From assembly GCA_012221805.1 (NCBI GenBank), contig CP015195.1, positions 1,783,771 through 1,847,770 of the forward strand: a DNA stretch of 64,000 bases, given 5' to 3'. The first letter of the stretch is position 1; each line of letters begins with the position of its first letter. The notes beneath the pieces were generated by a model that made no database searches, was not told the DNA's origin, and was given only the letters and a program-made list of their open reading frames with translations. The DNA is from Pasteurellaceae bacterium RH1A (GTDB lineage Bacteria; Pseudomonadota; Gammaproteobacteria; Enterobacterales; Pasteurellaceae). Shown here piece after piece: positions 8,765 through 16,320 of this stretch. The translations under genes were made by a program, and so were the position numbers.

Positions 8765-8968
8765 ATGAAATATAAACTAAAGCGGTACCCTATAGAGAGT
8801 GTAACACTTGAAACCTTTAACGATAATTTATTATGGGCAATTATAGAGGATGATTATCTTGATGTGAATGTTTGTTATCCTATGCCTGAGGATTGTTTAG
8901 TTGAAGAGGGGATGGGCTTTGTTAGTCGTATTTTAGCTAAATATAATTCTTTTTTGCCATCATCATAA
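8765..8968 (+). CDS. Small hypothetical protein
   Basis: This 67-residue reading frame begins 8 nt after the sirtuin stop, with GGGAG overlapping the sirtuin's last codon. The product is acidic in its middle (AIIEDDYLDVNV) and has no signal peptide, membrane segment or motif I recognise. Placement, ribosome site and length suggest a real gene in the same transcript as the sirtuin and the DUF262 gene. No function can be proposed. Confidence 0.6.
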   Translation: MKYKLKRYPIESVTLETFNDNLLWAIIEDDYLDVNVCYPMPEDCLVEEGMGFVSRILAKYNSFLPSS

Positions 8969-8995
8969 AACTTTTATCACAACCAGGAGAAAATT

Positions 8996-10711
8996 ATGTC
9001 TTTTCAAACCCCTATAACCATTGCTCAAGCAATGGATAAAATTTACTCTAATGAATATTTATTACCTGCTATTCAACGTGAATTTGTCTGGCCAGCTAAT
9101 AAAATAGAGTGGCTTTTTGATTCTTTAATGAAAGGATATCCCATCAGTTCCTTTTTATTTTGGAAAGTTAATGAAAAAACAGCTCAGAATTACACATTCT
9201 ATAAATTTATAGACAAATATAGACAATGGTATAAAACTCACAATGAACCAATTTCAACTGATGGGATACCTAGTTTTACTGCAATATTAGATGGGCAACA
9301 GCGATTAACAGCGTTATATATTGGGTTAAGAGGAAGCTATGCTTATAAAGAGTATAGAAAAAGATGGGAAGATAATGAATACAGCATTCCTACTCGTCAT
9401 CTTTACCTAAACATTACTAGACCTTTAGAAAACGAAGAGGATGATAAAGAATATGAATTTTCTTTCCTCAAAAAAGAAAATACTAAAGAAGATGACATAT
9501 ATATAGACTCCAATGATCAAATGTGGTTTAAAGTCGGCTCAATCCTAAATTATAGAAATGAAGAAAGTTTTGACGAATTAATAGATAATTTTGAATTAGC
9601 TTTTTCAAGAAAATCACTTAGACAATTAAGGCGCGTGGTTTTTGAAAAACCGATCATTAACTATTTTTTAGAAGAAGAACAAGACCTCAACAAAGCATTA
9701 AATATTTTTATTCGTGTTAATAGTGGCGGACAACCATTAAGTTTTTCAGATTTAGTTATGTCTGTTGCAATTGCAAACTGGAGTGATGCTAGAGAAGAAA
9801 TTAATCAGCTGGTTGATGAAGTGGTCAGAAAAGGGTTTTATATTTCAAAGGATCTTGTTTTAAAATCATTCTTATATCTACATAGTGCTGACATAAAATA
9901 TAAGGTTACAAACTTTTCTAGCGAAAATGCAGAAGAGCTTAAAGAAAAATGGAGTAAAATCAGAGCAACAATTCTCGAAACATTTGAATTATTAAAAACA
10001 TTTGGGTTTAATGACTATAATCTTACTTCTAAAAACGCAGTCATTCCTGTCATTTATTATTTATATCACAAAGATGTTTATGAAGGATATAGTTCTTCTA
10101 TAAAATTTAAAGAAGAGAGAGAGTTTATTAGAAAATGGTTTCATACCATTCTACTTAAACAAGTTTTTGCTTCAAGTAGCGACACAGTTCTTATTCAATT
10201 CCGTCAAGAGTTCACGGATGATGTTATAAACAAACCATTAAAAGATGCTATTTCTTATTTTCCAAGAGAATTTAAGAAAATAAGAAGCTTTAGTGCTAAT
10301 GATGATTTTATTGATGATTTACTTTCTACTCAGATGGGAAGCAAATATGCCTTCTCAATTTTATCGCTCCTTTACCCAAACTTAGATTATAGAAACAATT
10401 TCCATCAAGATCATCTTCATCCTAAAGCAGATTTTAATAACTTAAACGATGAAGATAAAAACAAATATAAATGGGAATCTTACAATTCCATTTGTAATCT
10501 TCAATTATTAGAAGGTAATGAAAACTCTTCTAAAAATGCCTCTAGCCTTGCAGATTGGATTGAAAAATCAACCCAAAATAAAGATAGAGATGCATTCTTA
10601 GAACGCCATTTAATCCCTAACTTGGAAGATTATTCTATTGAGAATTTTGGTGAATTTTATGAACGTCGCAAGGAACTACTTGCTAAGAAATTGAAAGAGC
10701 TATTGCAATAA
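8996..10711 (+). CDS. DUF262 / GmrSD-like protein with C-terminal HNH-type motif
   Basis: This 571-residue protein starts with a DUF262 domain (PAIQREFVWP at about 24-33, ILDGQQRLTALYIG with the DGQQR motif at 99-103). It ends with a DUF1524-like nuclease region containing DHLHP at 472-476 and a downstream NLQLLEGNENSSKN segment. This is the domain order of the fused GmrSD-type modification-dependent endonucleases. DUF262 is a ParB-like NTPase fold and the C-terminal His motif is the likely cleavage site. The start has CAGGAGAAAATT upstream. The gene is strongly AT-rich, consistent with horizontal acquisition. Role in DNA restriction is inferred from family. Confidence 0.85.
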   Translation: MSFQTPITIAQAMDKIYSNEYLLPAIQREFVWPANKIEWLFDSLMKGYPISSFLFWKVNEKTAQNYTFYKFIDKYRQWYKTHNEPISTDGIPSFTAILDGQQRLTALYIGLRGSYAYKEYRKRWEDNEYSIPTRHLYLNITRPLENEEDDKEYEFSFLKKENTKEDDIYIDSNDQMWFKVGSILNYRNEESFDELIDNFELAFSRKSLRQLRRVVFEKPIINYFLEEEQDLNKALNIFIRVNSGGQPLSFSDLVMSVAIANWSDAREEINQLVDEVVRKGFYISKDLVLKSFLYLHSADIKYKVTNFSSENAEELKEKWSKIRATILETFELLKTFGFNDYNLTSKNAVIPVIYYLYHKDVYEGYSSSIKFKEEREFIRKWFHTILLKQVFASSSDTVLIQFRQEFTDDVINKPLKDAISYFPREFKKIRSFSANDDFIDDLLSTQMGSKYAFSILSLLYPNLDYRNNFHQDHLHPKADFNNLNDEDKNKYKWESYNSICNLQLLEGNENSSKNASSLADWIEKSTQNKDRDAFLERHLIPNLEDYSIENFGEFYERRKELLAKKLKELLQ

Positions 10712-10743
10712 AGGATATGTTTATTTAAATAGCCCAAAATATA

Positions 10744-10764
10744 GGGCAGGTATAAAACCTGCCC
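10744..10764. terminator. Hairpin between convergent DUF262 and AAA genes
   Basis: GGGCAGGT-ATAAA-ACCTGCCC is a perfect 8-bp stem between the two convergent genes. There is no long T tract, so it is either a weak bidirectional terminator or a small intergenic repeat. Confidence 0.5.
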
Positions 10765-10778
10765 CTACACAAAAATGT

Positions 10779-12839
10779 CTAACAAAACCCTATCTTACTC
10801 CCCCTTCTCTCCAACCGCTTCAAACCCACTTCTTCCTCCAAGGCCTTGACCCACTCACTCCCCAACTCAAAGGGTCTAAAGCGATGACGGCGAGCCAGGG
10901 AAGCAAAATCACCCATGGTTAAGAACTTAATTTTGGCTAGGTTCATAAAGTCAAATTCTGTTAAATTTAAGCCTAATTTAACCGCTTGCTCTTGGGCGAT
11001 GTCGCAAACCTGTTCAGGTTTGAGAAAATCGAACTTCATCTTTAGGTCAAAACGGCGAAGAACGGCAGGATCGAGATTGTCCATAAGGTTGGTGGAAACC
11101 ACCATCAGCCCTTCAAACCGCTCAAGCTGGGTCAGCATTTCATTGACCATGGAATTTTCCCAAGAACGATTTTGGTTATCTCGAGCAAAGAGGAAGCTGT
11201 CCACCTCATCCATCACCAGTAACATATTATTTTCACTGGCTTGGCGAAAGGCTGAGGCGATACGTTTTTCAGTTTCACCCACATATTTATCTCGCAGATC
11301 AGAACCCCGCAAGACCAAGAGAGGCATATCTAGCTCACTGGCCAGCCATCTGGCCCATTCGGTCTTGCCCGTGCCTGCTGGGCCGTAGCAACAGATTCGC
11401 CCCTGCTTGGTAGCCTTTAAGCCCTCACTGATCTTATGAATGTTATCTGAACAATTCACCCAATTTAGGTTATAAGCGGCCTGATATTCGTTAAGTTTTT
11501 CCAATTTTTTATAGCCTTGGGCCTGCAAGGTTTGGTTGAACCAGTTTAAGGTACGCTCCGTAAAATCGCTGCTTTCAAACTGATTGAGCACTTCAAAACC
11601 CTTGCTAATTAGAGCAGGAGTTACTCCCTCGTGTTGGGCAAAATGATGAATATAAGCAGGCGATAATTTGCCTTGGCATTTGGCCTTGATCATTTCTTCT
11701 TTCTTCGCTAAAGGTAAGTTAGGCATTTCAAAAATAAAATCGAAACGGCGAAGAAAAGCATTGTCCATAGAACTGATATTATTAGATAGCCAAATCATGG
11801 GCACAGGATTTTCTTCTAAAAATTGATTCACCCAAGCCTTATGACTTTGAGCAACCGATTGTTCAAACAAACCGGCTCTAAATACATCCTCTATTTCATC
11901 AAAAATTAATCCATTTTGCTGGCCTTTTAAGAGTGTTTGAGCCAAGCGGCAACGCTCTAATCGACGTTCTGCACAAAGCAGATCACCATCTTCATCTTCA
12001 TAATTGAGCAGATAGGTATTTTGGTAGCAGGTTTGGGAAAGTAACAAAGCCAATTCTGTTTTTCCTGTACCTGGTTCACCATAGATAAGGATATTTACCC
12101 CTTTTTTCTCATGTAATGCCGCCATTTCCAAGTGGATTTGTAGCAAATCAACCATTTCTTGAATATGCTCAAAATCTGAAAATTTCAGATGAGGAGAGGA
12201 CGCAAGTTTAACACAACGCTGCAAAAGCATTTCTGCATTAAAAGGTAGTGTGCTAAATTCATCAATATCTAAAATATCCCCCACTTCAAGATAATCACCA
12301 AAATCATCATGATAACTTTTCTTTTCAATTAAACCATAACTGGCTAGTTTTCCCTTCTGCTTAAAAGATAAATAAATTTCTCTAAAAGGGAAATGAAATA
12401 TTTTCTCTAAAAACTGGGCAAGAGACTTTAAATTGGCCTTAATATAATTTAGGCTATCTTTCAAAGTTCTCTCAGAAGCGATATATACTGCTAGGCGAAG
12501 TATGGCTATTTCAAATGCTGATAAATTAAGTACTTTAGCCAAATGTTGAAGATTTTGCTCAATACGCTCATTTGTTACTTTTACCAAATCAGGATTATCT
12601 AAATAAACTTGATAACGCGCTTTTAAGCCTTCAATCGTTAGTTGAAAGGCTTCTTTACTATTATTTTTGAAAAGCTCTTTGGGAACACCTAGGGCTAGAG
12701 CAAGATCATCATCTCGCCAGTTATTTTCTTCATCTTGATAAAACCAAAATTCTTGTCCCTTATGTTCAAATAAGAGGGCAAGTATAATATATTCAGCATA
12801 AGGCGAAACTTTAGGTGGATTAAGTTGTAATTCAGACAT
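10779..12839 (-). CDS. Tandem AAA+ ATPase
   Basis: This 686-residue protein has an N-terminal helical region of roughly 240 residues with no motif I recognise, then two AAA+ modules. The first has GEPGTGKT, GLIFDEIEDVF and an FLRRFDFIFE arginine-finger segment. The second has GPAGTGKT, LLVMDEVDSFL, VVSTN (sensor 1) and LRRFDLKMKF. Both Walker A and B motifs are intact, so both may hydrolyse ATP. It may be a remodelling ATPase, but substrate and partner are unknown. I chose ATG 12837-12839 (GAAGAGG upstream) over an ATG 39 nt earlier that has no ribosome site. A short ORF at 12887-13063 precedes it on the same strand. Confidence 0.87.
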   Translation of the reverse strand: MSELQLNPPKVSPYAEYIILALLFEHKGQEFWFYQDEENNWRDDDLALALGVPKELFKNNSKEAFQLTIEGLKARYQVYLDNPDLVKVTNERIEQNLQHLAKVLNLSAFEIAILRLAVYIASERTLKDSLNYIKANLKSLAQFLEKIFHFPFREIYLSFKQKGKLASYGLIEKKSYHDDFGDYLEVGDILDIDEFSTLPFNAEMLLQRCVKLASSPHLKFSDFEHIQEMVDLLQIHLEMAALHEKKGVNILIYGEPGTGKTELALLLSQTCYQNTYLLNYEDEDGDLLCAERRLERCRLAQTLLKGQQNGLIFDEIEDVFRAGLFEQSVAQSHKAWVNQFLEENPVPMIWLSNNISSMDNAFLRRFDFIFEMPNLPLAKKEEMIKAKCQGKLSPAYIHHFAQHEGVTPALISKGFEVLNQFESSDFTERTLNWFNQTLQAQGYKKLEKLNEYQAAYNLNWVNCSDNIHKISEGLKATKQGRICCYGPAGTGKTEWARWLASELDMPLLVLRGSDLRDKYVGETEKRIASAFRQASENNMLLVMDEVDSFLFARDNQNRSWENSMVNEMLTQLERFEGLMVVSTNLMDNLDPAVLRRFDLKMKFDFLKPEQVCDIAQEQAVKLGLNLTEFDFMNLAKIKFLTMGDFASLARRHRFRPFELGSEWVKALEEEVGLKRLERRGSKIGFC

Positions 12840-12867
12840 AGTAACCTCTTCTAATAAAGAAAAAACA

Positions 12868-12875
12868 TGCGACAT
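12868..12875 (-). promoter_or_regulatory. Possible half-site of the WYL operator
   Basis: On the minus strand, TGTCGCAT matches the right half of the three candidate operators. It lies about 29 nt before the AAA gene start. The other half is not conserved (CAGTG on the plus strand), so this may be chance. Confidence 0.25.
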
Positions 12876-12886
12876 CATTCAGTGAT

Positions 12887-13063
12887 TTAAGCCTGCAAGC
12901 GGTAAGATTTTTGCAAATTTTTGCAAAACTTGCCCCGCTTATTGGCCCTTTCCAAAGAGCGTTCAGACTGCCAGAAAATCAGATGAGAGGATAATTTCTC
13001 CTTGTTTTCACTTGATTTTTTTGAAGAATGAAGATTAAGATGAGGGAAGAATGGATAACTCAT
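12887..13063 (-). CDS. Possible small protein upstream of AAA ATPase
   Basis: A 58-codon frame starts MSYPFFPHLNLHSSKKSSEN and is preceded by AGGAGCAGCTT, a good ribosome site. Its product is basic and has no recognised domain. The C-terminal third covers an uptake-signal-like sequence and A/T-rich flanks, which could mean the frame is accidental. The candidate operator at 13114 lies 50 bp upstream, so this would be the first cistron of the leftward AAA transcript. Homologues at the same position in related genomes would settle it. Confidence 0.35.
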   Translation of the reverse strand: MSYPFFPHLNLHSSKKSSENKEKLSSHLIFWQSERSLERANKRGKFCKNLQKSYRLQA

Positions 13064-13113
13064 AAGCTGCTCCTATATGCTTTATCTTGATAAAATCAGT
13101 ATATAAATCGAAA

Positions 13114-13144
13114 CGACAAAATACGTCGCATTAAATAAGATAAT
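13114..13144 (+). promoter_or_regulatory. Candidate WYL operator 3 with -10 box
   Basis: CGACAAAATACGTCGCATTA (13114-13133) has CGACA-N5-CGTCG followed by the same CATTA as the other sites. GATAAT (13139-13144) again starts 6 nt downstream, before the second sirtuin. A TATACT on the opposite strand nearby could serve the leftward AAA transcript, so the site may control both directions. Confidence 0.6.
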
Positions 13145-13224
13145 AAGCTTGTTTTTCACTGGAAGCCTATTTCTTATTGAAAACAGGTTTTAGTCATAAC
13201 TTAAAAGTCAAAAAAGGAAAAAAT

Positions 13225-13914
13225 ATGAAAACAAAAGCAAAATGTGTGGTACTCACAGGCGCAGGCATCAGTGCAGAAAGTGGGCTTTCCACCTTTCGGG
13301 ATAATGATGGGCTGTGGGCTAACTATCGGATTGAGGAGGTTTGCACGCCTGAGGCCTTGGCCCGCAACCCTCAAAAAGTGATTGAGTTTTATAACTACCG
13401 CAGGCAGGAGGCTGAAAAAGCCCAACCTAATGCTGGGCATTTGGCTTTGGTGGAGTTGGAAGAAAGGTATGAGGTCAAGATCGTCACGCAAAATGTGGAT
13501 AACTTGCACGAAAAGGCCGGTTCTTCCACCGTTTTGCACCTGCACGGCCAGCTTAATAAGCTACGATCTTCCTTTGATGAGGACTATGTGATTGACTGGC
13601 AGGGCGATCAGCCCCTTGATCTATGTGACCCGCAAGGCCACCCCATGCGGCCGCATATTGTTTTTTTCGGGGAAAGTGTGCCGCTCTTAGACACGGCCAT
13701 TGATTGGGTAGCTGAAGCGGATGTGCTGATTATTATCGGCACCTCTATGCAGGTTTACCCGGCCAATACCCTGATCCAATATGCCCGCCCAAGGGCAGAG
13801 ATTTATTTTATCGACCCTCACCCGCAAAACACGGGCAGTCGAGCTAAAGTAATTGCGGAGAAGGCGGGGGTGGGGGTGCTGAGAGTAGTAAAAGACTTGT
13901 TAGCAAAATCATAA
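13225..13914 (+). CDS. SIR2-family NAD-dependent protein deacylase (zinc-less type)
   Basis: This 229-residue sirtuin has GAGISAESGLSTFRD (12-26), VTQNVDNLHEKAG (87-99), catalytic His107 in HLHG, and GTSMQVYPA near the end. It lacks the four zinc Cys; the zinc module is replaced by a short NKLRSSFDEDYVIDW...GHPMRPHIVFFGE segment, as in the short bacterial class common in Bacteroidetes. Expected activity is NAD-dependent removal of acyl groups from lysine. I chose ATG 13225 (AAAAAGGAAAAAAT upstream) over a TTG at 13177. It is only distantly similar to the sirtuin at 7923, so this is not a recent duplication. Confidence 0.9.
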   Translation: MKTKAKCVVLTGAGISAESGLSTFRDNDGLWANYRIEEVCTPEALARNPQKVIEFYNYRRQEAEKAQPNAGHLALVELEERYEVKIVTQNVDNLHEKAGSSTVLHLHGQLNKLRSSFDEDYVIDWQGDQPLDLCDPQGHPMRPHIVFFGESVPLLDTAIDWVAEADVLIIIGTSMQVYPANTLIQYARPRAEIYFIDPHPQNTGSRAKVIAEKAGVGVLRVVKDLLAKS

Positions 13915-13916
13915 AA

Positions 13917-13990
13917 GATAGCGCCAGCGTCCTCGCTGGTGCTGGTAATTCTTTGATAGATAAGACACCAGCCTGGAGGCTGGCGCCATC
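13917..13990. repeat. Double-hairpin intergenic repeat, family B (copy 1)
   Basis: GATAGCGCCAGCGTCCTCGC begins a palindrome ending GCTGGTGC, and a second inverted arm CACCAGCCTGGAGGCTGGCG follows about 30 bp later. Family copies lie at 17971, 28560, 30478, 48229 and 63100, all starting or ending in GAT(A/G)GCGC or its complement. Confidence 0.8.
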
Positions 13991-13997
13991 AAAGCAA

Positions 13998-14066
13998 GCG
14001 GTTAAATTTGCAGGTTTTTTCACAAATTTAACCGCATGTTAGGGGCAAATGTCTTTGCCCCTAGCC
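13998..14066. terminator. Bidirectional terminator pair between sirtuin and panF
   Basis: AAGCGGTTAAATTTG pairs with CAAATTTAACCGC (an inverted pair of degenerate uptake signals around a T-rich loop). Next comes AGGGGCAAA-TGTC-TTTGCCCCT, which overlaps the panF stop region. Both lie between convergent genes. Confidence 0.55.
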
Positions 14067-15490
14067 TTCTTTCTTGGCCGAAAACTGATTACCCACCAAA
14101 AAGGCAAGCAAGCCAATAAGAGTGGCCGGCACAATGGCATGGAAGCTGAAGATTTGTAGCTTAAAAGTCGCTATCACCACATAAGAACTTAGGCCGGCCA
14201 GCATGGAGCAAATGGCCCCCATGGCATTGGCCTTTTTCCAGAAAAGCCCTAAAACAAAGACCCAGATAAAGGTAGCCTCTAGCCCACCCAGAGAAAGCAG
14301 GTTGAGCCAGATCAGCATATCAGGCGGGTTGAGGGCTGCGAAGATGAGCAGTACTGTAAAGCCTAGGGTTGTTAGGGTAGAAAAGCGTTTAATCTTGGCC
14401 TCGTTTTCAATGGCATTGGGTTTAATGGCCAAGTATAAGTCCTTGATTAGGGTCGATGAAGATTGAATGAGCATAGAGTCAATCGAGGACATAATGGCTG
14501 CCATGGGGGCGGCTAGGAAAATACCGGCCACAATCGGTGGTAGCACCTGAATCATCAGGGTTGGAATAACCTGATCGGGGATTTTCAAATCTGGTATCAA
14601 GGCCCGGCCCAGCACGCCCGTTAAGTGCATACCCAACATCAAAAAGGCCACCACAACCGTGCCGATAATCATGGCTTGGTGGAGGGCCTTGCTGTCCCGA
14701 TAGGCCATACTGCGAACGGCCAAATGAGGCAGACCGACCAAGCCGAAGCAGACCAAGACCCAGAAAGAAGCCATAAAGGTGAAATCCAGCGGGCGTTGGT
14801 CAATGCCGTAGGGGCTAAGGAGATTAGGGTCGATGGCCTCCAAACGGCTCATGGCCGCTTCCACGCCACCTGTGGCATAAATCACCCCGCCCAGGAGCAG
14901 GCCCGTACCCAGCATCATGACCAAGCCTTGAATGGTGTCGGTTAAGACCACGGCTCGGAAGCCGCCAATAAAGGTATAAAGGCCCACCGTTACCGCAAAA
15001 ATCAGCACAGCACTTTGGTAGGAAATGCCCAAGGTGGTTTCCAACAATCGCCCCGCCCCGATAAATTGGACGGTCATCATGGCAAAGAAGGAAAGCAGAA
15101 GGGCAAGACAGGCCAGCCAGACCACCCACTTGTTTTGATAGCGGGCCAAGAGCATATCGTTGATGGTCAAGCTCTTGGTTTGGCGGGCCAACATGGCAAA
15201 TTTTTTGCCTAAAACCCCTAGGGAAAAGAGAACGGCTGGCACCTGGATCATGGCCAACAAGACCCAGCCCAGGCCATACTTATAGGCCGCCCCTGGCCCC
15301 CGATAAAGGAGCTAGCCCCCACATAGGTGGCAGCTGTGGTCATGGCCAAGACAAAACCTGACATGGAGCGGCCGCCCACATAGTATTCAGATAAGAAGCT
15401 GGCCCCCTGACGTTGGCGGTAGGCATAAAAGGCCACGCCAAAGACAAAGAGCAGGTAGATAATCAGCGGGATCAGCATTTCCTTATTCAT
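14061..15490 (-). pseudogene. panF: Sodium/pantothenate symporter PanF, frameshifted
   Basis: PanF imports pantothenate with Na+ across the inner membrane. The 5' part (start MNKEMLIPLIIYLLFVFG, ATG 15488-15490, GGAGGAGGG upstream) is in one frame and the rest (LLAMIQVPAVLFSLGVLGKK onwards) in another. The break is at about 15294-15300, where the family sequence GGPGAAYKYGLGW becomes GGQGRPISMAW. One missing C in a CCC run (minus strand) explains it. All other parts look intact, with many membrane segments and a normal C-terminus. The loss is either recent or a consensus error. The gene overlaps yhdT by 8 nt, the usual yhdT-panF arrangement. Confidence 0.88.
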
Positions 15491-15725
15491 GGCTGCCCTC
15501 CTCCAAGTCAATATCCTGATAGACGCCCTTGATAACCAAAAGGGCGACCAGAATAAAGAGAACAGGCAGGAAGATACAGCTCATTTCAAACCAGAGCGGA
15601 AAGCCCAAAAGCCCGTGGCCTTGAGGCAGCAAATAAGCAAAGATAATCCAGCCAACCAGATAGCCCAGGCTGAGCAAAACCGCCCACTTGGCTTCTCGGT
15701 TAAGCTGTTTGTTGGTGTTGTGCAT
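15483..15725 (-). CDS. yhdT: YhdT family membrane protein (DUF997)
   Basis: This 80-residue protein has two hydrophobic segments (about 14-35 and 45-67) and an acidic tail (DIDLEEGSHE). YhdT is regularly found directly before panF and overlaps it, as here. Function is not known; it may help pantothenate uptake. The accBC genes that often precede it are not present; a palindromic repeat and metJ lie upstream. Confidence 0.88.
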   Translation of the reverse strand: MHNTNKQLNREAKWAVLLSLGYLVGWIIFAYLLPQGHGLLGFPLWFEMSCIFLPVLFILVALLVIKGVYQDIDLEEGSHE

Positions 15726-15745
15726 TCTTTCTCCTTAATTATAAT

Positions 15746-15790
15746 TTCGCTCCCCCGCTTGCGGGGGAGCTGCCGAAGGCTGAGGGGCGA
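15746..15790. repeat. Palindromic repeat, family A (half copy 2)
   Basis: TCGCTCCCCCGCTTGCGGGG and GAGCTGCCGAAGGCTGAGGG correspond to the right half of the element at 834-947. It lies between yhdT and the metJ terminator. Confidence 0.7.
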
Positions 15791-15797
15791 GATAATA

Positions 15798-15823
15798 GCA
15801 AAAAACCTCGCTTTCACGAGGCT
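15798..15823 (-). terminator. metJ terminator
   Basis: On the minus strand, GCCTCGTGAAAGCGAGGTTTTTT forms a short CCTCG/CGAGG stem followed by six T, directly after the metJ stop. Confidence 0.8.
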
Positions 15824-15827
15824 TAAC

Positions 15828-16145
15828 CTAATATTGCCAACTGTCTGGGTCGATGCCCATTTCCCGCATTTTCTGCTTGGCTTCTTCAGGGATTTCGTCG
15901 CTGCGTTCCTTCATTAGGTCTTCATCGGTCGGCAGGGGCTGGCCGGTAAAGGCGTGTAAGAAGGCTTCACAGAGCAATTCGCTGTTAGTGGCATGGCGGA
16001 GGTTCTTGATTTGGCGGCGGGTGCGTTCGTTGGTCAAGATCTCCAAGACCTTAATCGGAATAGACACCGTGATTTTTTTAACCTGCTCGCTTTTTTTGCC
16101 ATGTTCTGCATAAGGACTAATATATTGGCCGTTCCAGTTTGCCAT
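15828..16145 (-). CDS. metJ: Methionine repressor MetJ
   Basis: MetJ is a dimeric ribbon-helix-helix repressor that binds S-adenosylmethionine and shuts off methionine synthesis and uptake genes. The 105-residue product has the normal length. Its N-terminus is [20 protein letters not shown], the beta-strand that contacts met boxes is [15 protein letters not shown], and the conserved [25 protein letters not shown] follows. A MetJ-type operator lies about 60 bp upstream, consistent with autoregulation. The start has GGGGAAGCAAG upstream. Confidence 0.97.
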   Translation of the reverse strand: MANWNGQYISPYAEHGKKSEQVKKITVSIPIKVLEILTNERTRRQIKNLRHATNSELLCEAFLHAFTGQPLPTDEDLMKERSDEIPEEAKQKMREMGIDPDSWQY

Positions 16146-16201
16146 CTTGCTTCCCCAAGAAAAAAATTGTGGTTATTCTAATCAAAATGAAGCCATCTCG
16201 C

Positions 16202-16222
16202 AATCTAGACGTCTAGATTTCT
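16202..16222. promoter_or_regulatory. Met boxes (MetJ operator)
   Basis: The 18-bp perfect palindrome AATCTAGACGTCTAGATT (16202-16219) contains the exact met box AGACGTCT (16207-16214), directly followed by AGATTTCT, a second box with two mismatches. Tandem 8-bp boxes are the standard MetJ target. The site lies between metJ and mlaA, on the upstream side of metJ. Confidence 0.8.
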
Positions 16223-16248
16223 TTGGCTTTTGCTTTTATTATATAGGC

Positions 16249-16307
16249 TTTCGTAGGGTGCGTTCAAACGCACCAAATATTTATGGTGCGTTTGAACGCA
16301 CCCTACA
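16249..16307. repeat. Perfect inverted repeat between metJ and mlaA
   Basis: GTAGGGTGCGTTCAAACGCA followed by CC is mirrored by GGTGCGTTTGAACGCACCCT and AC after a 10-bp A/T spacer. Each arm is itself partly palindromic. It looks like a small mobile or structural repeat; it lies just before the mlaA ribosome site and could fold in its leader RNA. Confidence 0.7.
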
Positions 16308-16320
16308 CAGGAAATTGCTC

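Noticed and set aside
7923..13914. The two sirtuins as a duplicated pair
   Set aside because: They differ in length, NAD motif, zinc site and catalytic surroundings, so they are separate family branches.
4690..13916. Prophage or integrative element
   Set aside because: No integrase, tRNA gene, att-like direct repeats or structural phage genes are visible at either edge of the island.
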